A DNA stretch of 64,000 nt from Cryptomeria japonica (GCF_030272615.1 NC_081406.1:473243900-473307899), one strand, 5' to 3'. Positions 1-12,570 are shown, counted from the stretch's first letter. Translations and numbers: made by a program. The notes: generated from the letters alone by a model not told the origin.

Positions 1-9
1 ATTCAAGCA

Positions 10-747
10 ATGATTGAAATAACATCTGCATTGACTGATTCAGAGTTTAATGATCTAGAAGGCTGCAATGATGCAAAGGCTATGTGGGATAAGCTCATAT
101 CAGTGTATGGAGGAGATAAACATGTTCAAAGAGAAAAAGTAGATAGTCTAAGAGGACAACTTGAATCTATGAGGATGAATGGAGGTGAGAACATAACTTA
201 GTACAGTACAAGACTAAAGGAGATTGTCAATCAAATCAAAGGAGCAAGTGGAACTATTGAAGAAAAGGATATAACAAGTAAGTTGTTAAGAACCCTTCTA
301 CTAGCTTATGTTATCTGAGTCTCTACAAACAATGAATTGAGGTTTGTACCTAATATGCTAGTTTCTTTAGATGCTACTATTGGTAAGCTACATGCATTTG
401 AGTTAAGTAACTTTGATAATAGTGGATCTTCGGTAAATAAAGTTGAATTTGCATTTAGTTCTTTTCATCTTGATGAATCTAATGATTTCAATGAAAGAAA
501 GTATAAGTACTCTAAAGGAGATCACAATGGAGAAAGTGAAAGATTTCATAAGAACATGGAGGAAGTACACAAACTGTATGAGGAAATCAGAAAGCAAGAA
601 GAGTTTGAAGCACTATTAGCCAAAAGGTTACCGAGAGGCAAAGGTAAGTATAAAGGAAAACTACCTTTCAAATGTTTCAATTGTGATAAAATAGGACATA
701 TGGCTTCTAACTGTCCTGACAAAGATTCTTTTGAAAAGAGAGATTAA
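10..747 (+). pseudogene. gag: Copia-A gag (partial, nonsense-broken)
   Basis: This is the C-terminal part of a copia Gag, the capsid and nucleocapsid protein that packages element RNA. The first part (MIEITSALTDSEFNDLEGC) matches residues about 62 onward of the F gag. A CCHC zinc knuckle, CFNCDKIGHMASNC, lies at about 670-711 and is intact, unlike that of F. In-frame stops are TAG at 199-201, TGA at 316-318 and TAA at 745-747, with no frameshift between them. In F the first two positions read CAA, so transitions at C-first codons explain the breaks well. Confidence 0.9.
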
Positions 748-1404
748 CGAGATGACAGACAGAAAAACAATCATTACAGAGGACACCGAGACTTCAGAAG
801 AAGAGATAGAAAGACATCCTTAATAGCTGATGAGGAATTCAATAATGATAAATTAGATGAGACTGATACAGAGGAAGTACTTTATGTGGCTATCAAAGAT
901 GGATCAGGTGAAGAAAGGTATGAAGAAAAAGCCCTAATATCTCACATAAACACTAATGATTCTTGGATCATAGATAGTGGATGTTCACATCACATGACAG
1001 GAGATAAACACAAGTTTGATATATTAGAAGATTATGATGGAGGCTATTTAAGATTTGGTAATGATGCACCATGTCTGGTGAAAGGTAAAGGATCTATAAA
1101 ACTTCTTGACAATGCAAGATGCAATGATGTTTATTGGGTTGAAGGTTTGAAATACAATTTGTTGAGTGTAGCACAGCTAAACAACACGGGTTACCGAATA
1201 GAATTTCAGAAAGGAATTGTCAAATTTCATGACAAGAATGGAAAGTTAGCTACTACCGGGACACAAACAAAAGGTAACACATTTCACCTTGACTCAACTT
1301 GTAACAAGTGTTTGTATGCAAAGATAGATGATACCTGGTTATGGCATAAAAGGTTTTGTCATGTAAATTTTGATAATCTGATCAAAATAAGTAAGAAGCA
1401 CTGA
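748..1404 (+). pseudogene. Copia-A protease and integrase zinc-finger start
   Basis: The frame continues from gag. WIIDSGCSHHMTGD at about 963-1004 carries the aspartic protease DSG active site typical of copia elements; the enzyme would cut Gag-Pol. The start of the integrase zinc domain, [14 protein letters not shown], follows at about 1339-1380. The frame stops at TGA 1402-1404, where F has CGA. TGA 1450-1452 and TAG 1459-1461 then hit the CxxC half of the same zinc finger, so no intact HHCC domain could form. Confidence 0.88.
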
Positions 1405-1461
1405 GTAAGAGGTCTACCGAGTCTTGAAAAACCTGAGAATGCTATGTGTTGAGGATGCTAG

Positions 1462-2400
1462 ATGGGTAAGATGACAAGATCAAGCTTTACATGTAAGTCC
1501 TACACTTCTAAGGGAATTTTAGATCTAGTGCATACTGATCTTTGTGGTCCTATGAAAGTTCAAAGTTATTATGGTGATAAATATTTCATATTATTTGTGG
1601 ATGACTATTCAAGAATGATGTCAGTAATGTTTTTAAAAGAAAAATCAGAAGCTTTTCAAATGTTTAAATGGTACAAGGCAAGAGTTGAAAATGAAACAGG
1701 AAGACAACTAAAATGTCTTAGATCAGATAGAGGAGGAGAGTTCACATCTGATGAGTTCAACTTATTTTGCAATGATCATGGTATTAAAAGACAACTCTCT
1801 GCACCGAGAACTCCACAGCAGAATGGAATAGCTGAGAGAATAAATAGATCTATTGTGGATTGTGCTAGAACGCTGATGATTGAAAAGAAGGTGCCACAAA
1901 CATTTTGGAGAGAAGCAATAAGCACAGCAGTTTACAACTTGAACCAAGTACAATTGAAGAAAGGTACTTTGAAGACACCATATGAAATTTGGTATGATAA
2001 CAAACCTAATGTTAGTTATTTTAAAATCTTTGGAAGTAGATGCTATGTTCACAAAGATGATAGAAATGGAATGTTTGATCAGAAAAGTGAAGAAGGAACA
2101 TTTCTAGGTTATTCTTCTACAAGCAAAGCATTTAAATGTTTGATCAAATCATCTAACAAAATAGTAGAAAGTGCAAATGTGAAAATTGATGAATTTGCAG
2201 AAAGAAATGATGAAGGAAATTCCAAGGAACCAGAAGACTATGATGAAATTGTCTATGTTCAACCGAGAAGTCTTACCGAGAAAACTGTTGAAGGAAATGA
2301 AGAGAATATCCAATTACCGAGTGATGAAGAAGATCATACAGAGCCTACCGAGCCTGTATTAGCCAAGTATGTTAGAAGACATCATGCACCAAGTCAGATT
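1462..2400 (+). pseudogene. Copia-A integrase core
   Basis: This is an rve-type integrase catalytic core that would insert element DNA into the genome. The DDE residues are visible: D in LVHTDLCGPM (about 1528-1557), D in LRSDRGGEF (about 1717-1743) and E in [13 protein letters not shown] (about 1813-1851). The frame is open from 1462 to 2655 and runs into the reverse transcriptase. Zinc-domain cysteine codons upstream are interrupted by stops. Confidence 0.9.
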
Positions 2401-3345
2401 ATAGGAGATAAGGATGATCCAGTGATGACAAGGAACAAACTAAGACAGAACACATGTTTGATATTTGAATTTGAACCGAGAATAGTGAAAGAGGCATTTA
2501 ACAGTGAAGATTGGATAAATGCTATGACAGAAGAGATTGATCAAATCAAGAAGAATGACACATGGACACTAATCCCAAGATCGAAGGACAAAAATGTAAT
2601 CGATACAAAGTGGATTTTCAGAAACAAGCTAAATGAAAAAGGAGAGGTCATTTGAAACAAAGTAAGGCTAGTTTGCAAAGGTTATGCTCAAGAAGAAGGA
2701 ATTGATTATGGTGAAACTTTTGCACCTTTTGTTAGACTTGAAGGAGAGAGAACATTTTTGGCATATGTTGCTTTCAAAAACTTCAAGGTAAATCAAATGG
2801 ATGTCAAATCTGCATTTCTAAATGGAATATTAGAAGAAGAAGTTTTTATTGAACAACCCAAAGGATTTGTTGAAGACAATAATAAAGATCAGGTATGTAA
2901 ATTGAACAAAGCTTTATATGGTTGGAAACAAGCACCTAGAGAATGGTATGAAAGATTGCACTCTTATTTGATTAAGATTGGTTTTATAAGGACAAGTGAG
3001 AACAGCAATATGTACATGAAGAATGATGAAAATGGAATACTGATCTCAGCCATATTTGTTGATGATATTATATTTTGTGGAAATGACTCTTTATGCAAGA
3101 ACTTTGGAAATGAAATCAGCAAAGAATTTGAGATGTCATTAATCGGTGAGATAAAGTATTTTATAGGTTTATAGATACTGCAAATGAAAAATGAGATTTT
3201 CATTACTCAATCCAAGTACATAAAGGAAATCTTGAAGAAATTTGGAATCGAGGATTCAAAACCAGTAAGTACTCCTATGACTACCAACTGTAAATTATCA
3301 AAGAATGATTAATTTGCATCTATTGATGAGACACTTTACCGATCC
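2401..3345 (+). pseudogene. Copia-A reverse transcriptase
   Basis: This is a copia reverse transcriptase (RVT_2 family). It contains [24 protein letters not shown] and the catalytic FVDDIIFCG box at about 3055-3081. In-frame stops are TGA 2653-2655 (F has CGC), TAG 3172-3174 (F has CAG) and TAA 3310-3312 (F has GAA). Within this module the reading frame itself is unshifted, so decay is by point substitutions. Confidence 0.9.
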
Positions 3346-4007
3346 ATGATTGGAAAACTACAATATGTTGTTCACAGTAGACCAGACATAGCACATGCAG
3401 TAGGTATAGTTGCAAGATTCTCTGCAGATCCTAAGGAAACACATATGATAGCAATCAAAAGAATTTTTAGATACTTGAAAGGCACTGAGGATTATGGCTT
3501 AGTATATCAGAAAGGAAATGATTTGATTTAAAAGTTTATACTGATGTTGATTGGGCAGGCAACATTGATGACAAAAAAAGCACAAGTGGAGGAGCTTTAT
3601 TTTTTGGAGAAAGACTAGTGAGTTGGCTTAGCAAGAAACAAGGATGTGTTTCACAGTCAACAGCAGAAGCTGAATATGTTGCTACAGCATTGAATTGTAC
3701 CAACATTGCATGGATCAAACAACTGTTGGAAGGTATAAATGAGAAAGTTACCGAGCCAGTAACTATATTCTGTGACAATACTAGTGCCATTAATATTTCA
3801 AAGAATCCTATTATGCACTCTAAGACAAAGCACATCTCTATCAAACATCATTATCTTAGAGAAGAAGCTCAAGAGAAGAAAGTGGTGTTGGAGTATGTTA
3901 GCACAAAGGAACAAATAGCAGATATCTTCACCAAGCCACTACCAAGGGACACTTTTGAATATCTCAGAAAAAAGTTAGGGGTCCTACCCCTATCTTCTAC
4001 TCACTGA
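3346..4007 (+). pseudogene. Copia-A RNase H
   Basis: This module follows the reverse transcriptase and would remove the RNA strand during replication. Recognisable parts are RPDIAHAVGIVARF, IKRIFRYLKGTEDYGL, the STAEAEYVA segment, TIFCDNTSAI and the ending KEQIADIFTKPLPRDTFEYL. A one-base loss near 3524 shifts the frame, so the module is read as 3346-about 3525 in one frame and 3540-4007 in another. The stop TGA is at 4005-4007. Confidence 0.88.
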
Positions 4008-4421
4008 CCGAGTTCGGTGAAAGCATCAATCTGATGACTCTATCGAATATCTTTTAGGAGTTGATGTCGATTTACACCCTCTAGGATGTTTTCTAAAGGT
4101 GTATAGAACATATTACATGAAACAATACAGGGAACAGGATATAAAGACAAAATGCTCTGACCGAGACAGACTTGATACACAATAGCAGGAAATCACTTCA
4201 TACAAGAAGAAATTATGTTTTAGTTCTTTACTTTTGGCAAAGGGGGAGAAGACTAATGTAAGGGGAGAAAACTGAGAAGACTACAGATTGGAAAGAAGAC
4301 TAAAGAGAAGAGGAGAAGTCTAATGTATGGGGGAGAGCATTTCAGCATTTTAGAATCACAACAATCTAAATCTTTTAAGGTCAAATCAATTGGTTTTGCC
4401 ATAAATGCCAAAGGGGGAGAT
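4008..4421 (+). other. Copia-A 3' untranslated region with repeated polypurine tracts
   Basis: No open frame is seen. Purine tracts recur at 4239-4250, 4261-4270, 4328-4336 and 4409-4420. The last one abuts the LTR and is the expected primer for plus-strand synthesis. Multiple tracts upstream of the 3' LTR are, to my knowledge, a Sirevirus trait. F and C have the same arrangement. Confidence 0.75.
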
Positions 4422-5946
4422 TGTTGGCAATATAGAATTATAACAGACAATGAAAGATTGTTGACATTTCAATAAGGATATTGAGAAGGTTGTTGATGAT
4501 TATGGATATAACTGATTAAAGATGTTTACTGTCTTGATATTATTATTTTGTCATTGATGTCAAGAAATTGATTTTCTAATTCAGTATGATGTTGCCATAT
4601 CTTGAGAAGTATGATTTGAAGAATATAAAGATGTCAGTAAAAGACACAAGAAAGAATATGATGAATAAGGGGATGAATAAGGTATTCAATGGGCAACTAT
4701 TACCAAGTCAGACAATGATGAGATCATGATGTTTAGATTGTTTTAACATCATACATATGTTGTAAATTGTAAGGTTAATACTATACTATGTTACCAAGCA
4801 AAGAACCTAGTTGGTAAACCCTAAGGTTATCGCTATCGGTTAATGAAGGCGGAATGTCTACCGAGTGAAGTTTAGTATTTATCGAGTTTTAACTGAGTTG
4901 TAACCGAGCTATAACAAAATACATTAAATGGTTACATGCGTTATTTAATGAAGGAAGCTGATGAGCTAGAACTGATTAAATGATTGGTATGTCGTGAATG
5001 AAGTTTGTTAAGAATCTAAGGCAATGGAAAGTCAGCATGAAGATCTATAGTTCAGATTGAATCGCAATACCCTGGCACAAGTTCCAAGAAATATATGCAA
5101 GTTCCTAGGTGGGGTAAAACATTTTCAGATCGAAAGATGCATTAAACCTGGACAAGATCGAAGATTTGATTGCTATGATTGATCATGGGAAATGTGATCA
5201 AGGAGATTAAGCAGTTAGTTATTGTTTATAAATAGGAAACTTTTGATAAACAATGCATGCGGGCAAGTGTATGCACAAGGATGCTACATAGTGATTACCA
5301 AGCATAGAAGCTTGAAGACCTGTTTGAATAATAGAGTATAGAAGCCCAGCAGATGGACAAGATTAGTTCTGTGTCTAGATTGTATTGAACAAATAAGAAT
5401 CTCCTTTAGCATTTTAGATGTGAAGTTGCAGATAGATTTTTATTACTATTATTTTGTGAAAGTGACAAAAAATCTCTTAACTGAGTGGACTTAACAGTTT
5501 TATTTGTAAAACCCTCTAGCAAGGTGACATTCTGATTGAGTGTTTGAAATCCTTTAACAAGGTCACTTTTAACAAGGTGAAGATCCTAACAGATCTGAGG
5601 GAAATCCCTTAACCGGGTCACATCTAGCAATGTGTTTGTAATCTTTAACGGGATTTGCTTTTAACCGAGCATACTCTAGAAGAGTATATTTCTTAGTGGG
5701 TCCGAAATCCCACAGTGGTTTTTCCCTATTTGGGTTTCCATGTTAAATCTGGTGTTATGAGGTTTATGATGTTTATATGCTTTTGAGTTTGCATGTTTAA
5801 CAGTTTTGGTTATATTACTAAAGTATATGTTACCGAGGTTGAATCTGATGTTTTTATGGAAGATTAAGGTTGTATGATTCACCCCCCCCCCCCTCTCATC
5901 TTGTTGGCTATTGGATCTATACTTACATTAAGTATCAGAACTATCA
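4422..5946 (+). repeat. Copia-A 3' LTR
   Basis: It starts TGTTGGCAATA directly after the polypurine tract and ends ...ACTATCA. It aligns along its length with both LTRs of F. Near the end it holds a C-run after GATTCA (about 5877-5893), shared with F. It lacks the extra 23-bp tandem copy found in both F LTRs. I count four ACCGAG hexamers. Confidence 0.92.
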
Positions 5947-6863
5947 AATAGTAGCATCTACATATGCCTAATAACAGTTTCAGTTAAGCACAATTGTCTG
6001 CTCTGCAACACTGATCTCACCACAACACTTCATCAAATGATATATCTATTTTTTGCACATGAAAATCCCTCTGATAATGTAGACATCACATCAACAACTA
6101 AATTACATAAGTATATCACCTATATATACAAATCATCAACCTTGATAGCAAGGTCGGTTAAACCCTCAACCCTCAACTCTTAAATATAAAAAATTACATT
6201 ACATGATACAAAATCAACCACCAGATCAATATTATGATTTACATTACATAGAATGGACCTAATTAAAATTTCCAAATGATCACATCCACCAAAAATCACA
6301 CCAAGATCAACTGCAACACACTACACCACCTGAAATATCGCATAACACACAAATCATCACCAGTTGATAGAAATCACCAGAACTCGCACAACGATCTATG
6401 TGGATTGCCAAAACAAATAAGACACAATTAAGAGACACCAAAAAACATGTTAGAATCATCCAAAATAGTTACACCAACACCTCAAATCAAATCTTCATCG
6501 GTCAACGTCTCAAAGCTCAAGAACACAACCAAACAATAACTGTCACGAAGAAAGATAACTTGTGAATCACCAAATCACAAACCATCTATAATGAAGATAC
6601 AAAAGATCATCCCAAAAAACATGCCAAAGTATTAGCACAGTATCTAATCATATCGAAATATACCAGAGGGAATACCGACAGGAACACCAACAAGAAACAC
6701 AAGGAATCGATAACCAAAGAACAACAAACCGGATCAGAAAATCTTCACAAGCTCACTGGAAAAACTCACAGGAATATGTTGACATCAATTGCAACAACAT
6801 ATCCAAGTCCAACAACCAAATCCAATAGACTAAAACAATATCCCAACAATCAACAACTCAACA
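5947..6863 (-). repeat. Copia-B 3' LTR, remaining part
   Basis: On the minus strand the LTR begins TGTTGAGTTGTTG at 6863, next to the polypurine tract. On the plus strand its last 80 bases (about 6784-6863) match 34990-35038 joined to 39700-39741. Its outer part was separated by insertion of A at 5946/5947 and is not in the window. Between the shared words near 5950 and 6784 it has about 820 bp that the 5' copy lacks. Confidence 0.78.
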
Positions 6864-7201
6864 ATCTCCCCCTTTGGCATTGATGGCAACATATGAATGT
6901 GAAAAACAGTCAATGCAAAGACAAAAGATATCACTCGCAAAATCCCCCTAAGATCAGGATAGATAATGCAGTTTTTCACATGATCTCTCCCCCTTTGATA
7001 GAAATGCCAAAGCTCTCCAAAAACAAAAAACCAAACACATTCCCCTCTTTTGAATATGAAACATAGATCTCTCTCCACCAAAACACAAAAACATGAATTT
7101 GTTACAACCAAATTAATAGACTACTCCAGTGGAGGAGCAACACTAACACATCAATCTAGATAAGAAGTGTAAGGCTCTAAAATCCACCAAATCGATGCAA
7201 C
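6864..7201 (-). other. Copia-B 3' untranslated region with polypurine tracts
   Basis: Read on the minus strand, two purine tracts of the AAAGGGGGAGA type are seen, at about 6865-6876 (bordering the LTR) and about 6985-6996. No coding content is seen. The arrangement matches the multi-tract 3' regions of A, C and F. Confidence 0.7.
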
Positions 7202-8800
7202 TCAATGCATATATTTCTCATCAGGAGGGGTGGTTACCCCTAGCTTATCTCTTAAATAGACAAATGTATCTGCAAGCAAAGGCTTAGTAAAAATATCAGC
7301 AATTTGTTCCTTTGTAGATACATATTCCAGCTTCACCTTTTGTTCACTGACTTGCTCCTTAAAGTAATTGTATTTGATTGATATATTCTTAGTCTTTGAA
7401 TGTTTTATCAGATTCTTTGACATGTTTATAGCACTAGAATTATCACAGTAGATGATAGTAGGCTCATCATAAATAATTCTGATATCTTTCAACATTTGCT
7501 TCATCCAAACTATCTAAGTGCAATTACTAGCAATAGCAATGTACTTAGCTTCAAGAGTAGATAAAGATATCGATTCTTGTCTCTTGCTAGCCCATGAAAC
7601 CAACTTCTTACCCAAAAATAATGCTCTGCCGTTAGTACTCTTCCAGTCATCTACATCACCTGCACAATCTGCATCAGTGTAAGCACATAACAAGAAATCA
7701 TCTTTCTTTGGATACCATAAACCATAATCCACAATTCCCTTTAGATATCTGAATATTCTTTTAATAGCAGTAACATGACTCTCCTTCAGATTAGCTTGAT
7801 ATATAGAAGCCATACATACAACATGCATAATGTCAGGTCTATTCTTAGTAAGATATAATAGTCCACCAACCATAGATCTGTACAAACTCTTATTAGCTTT
7901 AGGAGATTCGTCATTTTTAGATAATTTACAACTAGTCACCATAGGAGTTCCAACTGGTTTGGAATCATCTAGTCAAAACTTCTTTAATAATTCCTTCACA
8001 TACTTAGTTTGAGATATAAAGATACCTTTCTCTGTCTATGCAATCTGCAAACCTAAGAAAAATTTCATCTCACCAATCATAGACATTTCAAATTCCTTTT
8101 GCATATCACCGACAAGCTTCATACTCTTATCATCATCACCACCAAAAATAATATCATCAACAAAGACTTCAACAATCAAAATGTTATCATTTTCAATTTT
8201 AAAGTATAAATTACTATCAGCAACACCTTTAGTGAATCCTAATTTGAACAAGTATTTATCTAATCTAGCATACCAGGCTCTAGGATCTTGTTTGAATTCA
8301 TAAATTTCTTTCTTCAACTTGCACACCATATCACTATCATCTGACAGTGAAAATTCATCAAGTTGTTCAATGTAGACTTCTTCTTCTAGATTACCATTCA
8401 AAAATGTAGATTTGACATCCATCTGATATACCTTGAAATCTTTATAACCAATATAAGAAAGCAACAACCTAACAACTTCAATTCTGGTAACCGGAGAAAA
8501 AGTTTCTTCATAATAAATTCCTTCTTGTTGTGAATACCCTTTATAGACCAGTCTAGCTTTATTTCTGACTACTTCACTGACTTCATTCAACTTGTTTCTA
8601 AAAACCCATTTAGTACCAATAACATTTTTATCCTTAGGTCTAGGCACAAGTTCTCGAGTATTATTCTTTTCAATCTGATCTAATTCTTCTTCCATGGCCC
8701 TTATCCAATTCTCATCTTTACAAGCTTCAGCAACATATTTAGGTTCATCTTTGGATATCAAACATACCTCTTCTGCAGCTAGCCTTCTTCTAGTCATCAC
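7202..8800 (-). pseudogene. Copia-B reverse transcriptase and RNase H
   Basis: Read on the minus strand from 8800: [28 protein letters not shown], and the catalytic FVDDIIFGG at about 8140-8166. Then come KRIFRYLKGIVDYGLWYP, YCDNSSAINMSKN and KEQIADIFTKPLLADTF, ending at 7202. A reverse transcriptase plus RNase H would copy element RNA to DNA. Stops interrupt it near 8033-8035, about 7970 and about 7511. Several normally conserved residues differ, e.g. FKQDPRAW where relatives have LKQAPRAW. Confidence 0.88.
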
Positions 8801-8866
8801 ACCTTTATTCTTGTCACCAATAATCTAATTCTCATAGTGATTTAATCTAACATACCTTGGAGTCTT

Positions 8867-10070
8867 CTAATTCTCATGTTCCTGCACATCATCAGTAGCA
8901 ACAACAACATCTGAATTAACAGTCTCTATCTCTACCGGATCATTCTTCTTAGGTCGTTTAGGCTGAATAGGAGCTAAAACAACATGTTGACCTTCATAAG
9001 CTGTGATATCCTTTCCAAGGTTCTCATCCACCTTCACACATGCACTCTCAACAATATTTCTCAGTCTCTTGTTATAGCACCGATAGGCTTTACTCTTTGT
9101 GGAATATCCCAAAAAGATACCTTCATCACCTCTAGCATAAAACTTTCCAATATCCTCATCTCTCTTGATATAACATTTGCTACCAAAAACTTTGAAATAT
9201 TTTATAGTAGGAACACGACCAAACCAAAGCTCATAAGGGGTCTTACCGGTATCACCTTTGATATGAACTCTATTAAATGTGTAGATTGCAATGCTAATGA
9301 CTTATCTCCAATAAATCTTCAGAACATTTCCTTCAATCAACATAGTCCTTGCAACATCCAAAACAGTACGGTTCTTCCTTTCAACAAATCCATTCTATTG
9401 TGGGGTTCTAGGAGCAAAAAGTTGTCTTTTGATTCCATGCATCTCACATAAAGAATTGAACTCACCGAAATAGAATTCTCCACCTCTATCAAATCTCAAA
9501 CACTTCAGCTTCAATTTGGACTTTGTTTCAAATTTAGCTTTGAATATCTTGAATTTCTCAAATGCTTCTGATTTCTCCTTCAAAAAGACAACCCACTTCA
9601 TCCTGGAATAATCATCAATTAGCAGCATAAAGTATCTATCTCCCTACACACTTCTAACATTTGTAGGTCCACATAGGTCAGCATGCACAAAAATCTAGTA
9701 ATCAATCTGATGTATACTATTTGTCCTTAAAAAAAATTCTTGTTTGCTTACCCAACTGACAATCCTTACATATCAAATTAACATGTTTAACAATCTTAGG
9801 CAGATCTCTAACAACATGTGTAGAACTAATCTTGATCAGTGAATCAAAGTTTACATGACATGTCCTTCTATGCCATAACCAACTCTCATCTATCTTAGCA
9901 ATCAAACAACTTTTCTCACTTGCATTCAAATGAAAAATGTTACCTTCAGTCTTACTCCCAGATGCAATCTCTATAACAAAGGCATTCAAGATTTTGCATT
10001 TACCATCATTGTATTGCAGATCATGACCCTTGTCAACCATTTGTCCAACACTTGAAAAATAATGCTTCAA
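8867..10070 (-). pseudogene. Copia-B integrase
   Basis: Read on the minus strand: LWHRRTCHVNFDSLIKIS with CKDCQLGKQ completes an HHCC zinc finger (about 9740-9890). LLIDDYSRMKWVVFLKEKSEAF and LRFDRGGEF follow in the core (about 9470-9628). A stop follows APRTPQ at about 9395, just before the catalytic glutamate region, and more breaks follow to 8867. Another stop separates the zinc finger from the core at 9717-9719. Confidence 0.85.
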
Positions 10071-11444
10071 ACCTTCAGCATATAAGACATCATCAGTGTT
10101 ATGTTTACCATCAAAAGAAATAGAACCTCTCCCATGAATTACACAGGCTTTGTCATCTCCAAATTTGACTATTCCACCATCATATTGTTAGGCCCAATAT
10201 GGAAAGCTAATGTACTAAGAGGGGAGGGGTGAATCAGTACTCCAAAACTTTTCTTCAATAATAACCTTACTGTTATGCATAAACAGAATAGTGCAGTAAC
10301 ATAAAATAAAGTTAAAACAAACAGATAACAATCATACATGATTCACTCCATAACACATATATTTTGTTCACGCAGAAACTCTTGGTTAGAGAGAAAAACT
10401 GCGGTGGGCATGGCACCCATAACTTCACTACTACAATAATAAAGATTGCTTGGTTAGAGCTACATTTAGCTATTTCTGATAGCTTACCCTGTTAGGAGTA
10501 ACAAGATCTATTAGATCTACCTTACTAAAGGATTTTACAACACTATATGAATGTTGCACCTAGTTAGAGGATTTACAATTTATAGACTTGGTTAGAGTCT
10601 TTTACCCTGTTAAAGGTTTCTCTTCCAACTTCAAAATATTACAATAAGACTTTACAAATATCTGCAACTTTACATCTAAAATGTTATAGCAGATTCTATG
10701 TGCTCAGAATAAGATTACCTAGCTTGTAGCATACCTCGGTAACCCATATTGTAACTTGGTAAACCCTTCTGTTTACTCTGTTCTTCGACTATTCATTGAT
10801 AACCTTCTCGGTGACCTCTCTGTGTCTCTATAACAGTCTTCCTTCATACATACACACACATTCATTCATACACTCATACACTTCTTTCTTCTCATGCTGT
10901 ATAAATAGATCTCTTATAATGGTGATCTAATTCATTGGTTTGATCTTACAAAAATATTCCTCGAATGAATAACTAAACAAGATATTTCATTGGTTAGATT
11001 GACCTTGCAATCATACACAACCTTCTAGTGCAATTTCCAATGTAATAACGGTTAGATGTGCCTCGATCTTGTAACACGTTTTCATGTGCATGTCCAGGTT
11101 CAATGCATCTGGTAAAACGTTTCACTCGGTGAGTTAACTTTACTTCTCGGTAGCCATGAAACAATACTCGGTAAACAACTCGGTGAATACTGCATTCTGT
11201 GACTATTTCTTCTGTAACCGACTAGACTGTTCATACTGACTTCTCTATGTGTACCGACTGCATGATTCGGTAATACTAACCGACTAGAATATATAGTATG
11301 ACTTTGAATATAAACTAATGGCAATTTGATAAGTAGTAACACATACTTTTCCATACTTACAAATTTGCTTTTAGCACCGATCAAATGATATGAACAACCA
11401 CTGCCAATCACCCATATAGTCTTTTCTTCAACTTTTGCAGCCAA
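10071..11444 (-). pseudogene. Copia-B protease region, split by solo LTR S
   Basis: The part at 11347-11444 reads IWVIGSGCSYHLIGAKSKF, a degenerate protease motif in which the usual DSG is GSG, so the catalytic aspartate is lost. Solo LTR S then interrupts. The other side (10071-10180) continues in homology with DGGIVKFGDDK and leads into the linker before integrase. Removing S and one target copy makes the two halves contiguous with the C element's protease region. Confidence 0.82.
10186..11341 (-). repeat. S: solo LTR (copia type) inside Copia-B protease
   Basis: This is a 1156-bp TGTTAGG...GTAACA segment flanked by catat (10181-10185) and catac (11342-11346), a one-mismatch 5-bp target duplication. 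There is no internal coding sequence and no second LTR, so it is a solo LTR left by recombination. Orientation is minus, judged from the G-run before GAATCA at the left end, which matches the C-run after GATTCA at the 3' end of the other copia LTRs. It holds six CTCGGT words, i.e. ACCGAG on its own sense strand. Confidence 0.88.
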
Positions 11445-11450
11445 AGCCTT

Positions 11451-12570
11451 TTATTCAATAGAACAACTAGTAGAATCAATAGGCATGGGTCCATCTTCCT
11501 TAATAGAAATAAACACAACTTCATCTCCTTTTGATTCTTCATCTATAACACCTTCATCTGCAACATAATAACAATTCTTTTGGTTCCTAAACTTTTGGTT
11601 AGACTTATAAGGCTTATCATACTTCTCATGCTTCTCATTTCTATCATTCATATCATACTTATCAAACTTATCATGTCTGTCATACTTATCCATTCTCTCC
11701 AGACATCTAGAGGCAAAATGTCCAATCTTATTGCAAGTAAAACATTTCAAAGGCAACTTTCCATCATACTTACCGACACCTTTAGGCAATCTCCGAGAAA
11801 TCAATGCTTCAAGCTCATCAAGCTCTCTCTCTTGCTCTACTATCTCTCTCCTTTCTCTTTCATACCTGGATATCCTGCTTTCATCAAGATCATAGTTCTT
11901 CTTATCGAAAACAGATGTTGATGCTTTAAATGTTGTCTCAGACTTTCCATGTGACTCTCCAAATTCGCTCAGCTCAAATGCAACAAGTTTTCCAACCAAC
12001 ATATCTCTTGTTACTGTACTTATACTTTGGATTTCATCTATAGCAACAACCCTATGTTTGTAAGAAAGAGGCAAAGATCTCAACACCTTAGAAATAATCT
12101 CATCTTCCTCAATCTTCCCATCGACACATCTGATACCAAGGACAAGCTCATTCACCTTAACCATGTATGAATGTATGTTCTCATCATTTCCCATCTTCAA
12201 TGTCTCATAATTTCCTTTCAAGCTTTGCAACTTTCACTTGACTATCACCTTCATACAGGATCTCAAGCTTCACCTAGATCTCATGTGTGGTCTAAAGTTC
12301 AATTACATTTGTCATTTCACAATCAGTCAGGGCACTGAGTAATGCTTCCTTTGCTCTGATATTATATTCAGCTTCCTTAACTTCATCAAGAGTGGATGGT
12401 CCATTCTGAGTAACAACATAGACATTCTTATTAATCTTTTGGTAATCTTCTCCAAGACATTTCAAGTGCACCTCCATCCGGTTCTTCCACACAGTATACT
12501 TGCTTCCATCAAACCTCAAACTGTCCTTCTTGAAAAGAATACCTTGAGCTGCCATTTCAGATCTCCTCAA
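11451..12570 (-). pseudogene. gag: Copia-B gag
   Basis: The start is placed at MAAQGILFKKDSLRFDG just downstream of the primer site on the minus strand. The capsid region is read from 12570 to about 12240, then shifts frame and continues from 12230 to 11451. The CCHC zinc knuckle CFTCNKIGHFASRC is intact at about 11705-11750. Directly after it lies an unusual run of D-K-Y/F-D-like tetrapeptides (about 11600-11700). Stops in the first part are at about 12292 and nearby. It encoded the particle protein of the element. Confidence 0.87.

Larger units (their letters stand above)
1..5946 (+). mobile_element. Copia-A: Sirevirus-like Ty1/copia element, 5' end outside window
   Basis: The order gag, protease, integrase, reverse transcriptase, RNase H, then several polypurine tracts and a 3' LTR is that of Ty1/copia. 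The window opens inside gag, so the 5' LTR and primer site are missing. The 3' LTR ends at 5946, where sequence matching B's LTR begins; aatag (5947-5951) is the likely target duplication. Element F (54180-62041) is a close sister and serves as the alignment guide. From position 10 to about 3525 the coding region stays in one frame and is broken by nine stop codons; a single-base loss near 3524 then shifts the frame. The repeated polypurine tracts favour the Sirevirus lineage (inference). Confidence 0.93.
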
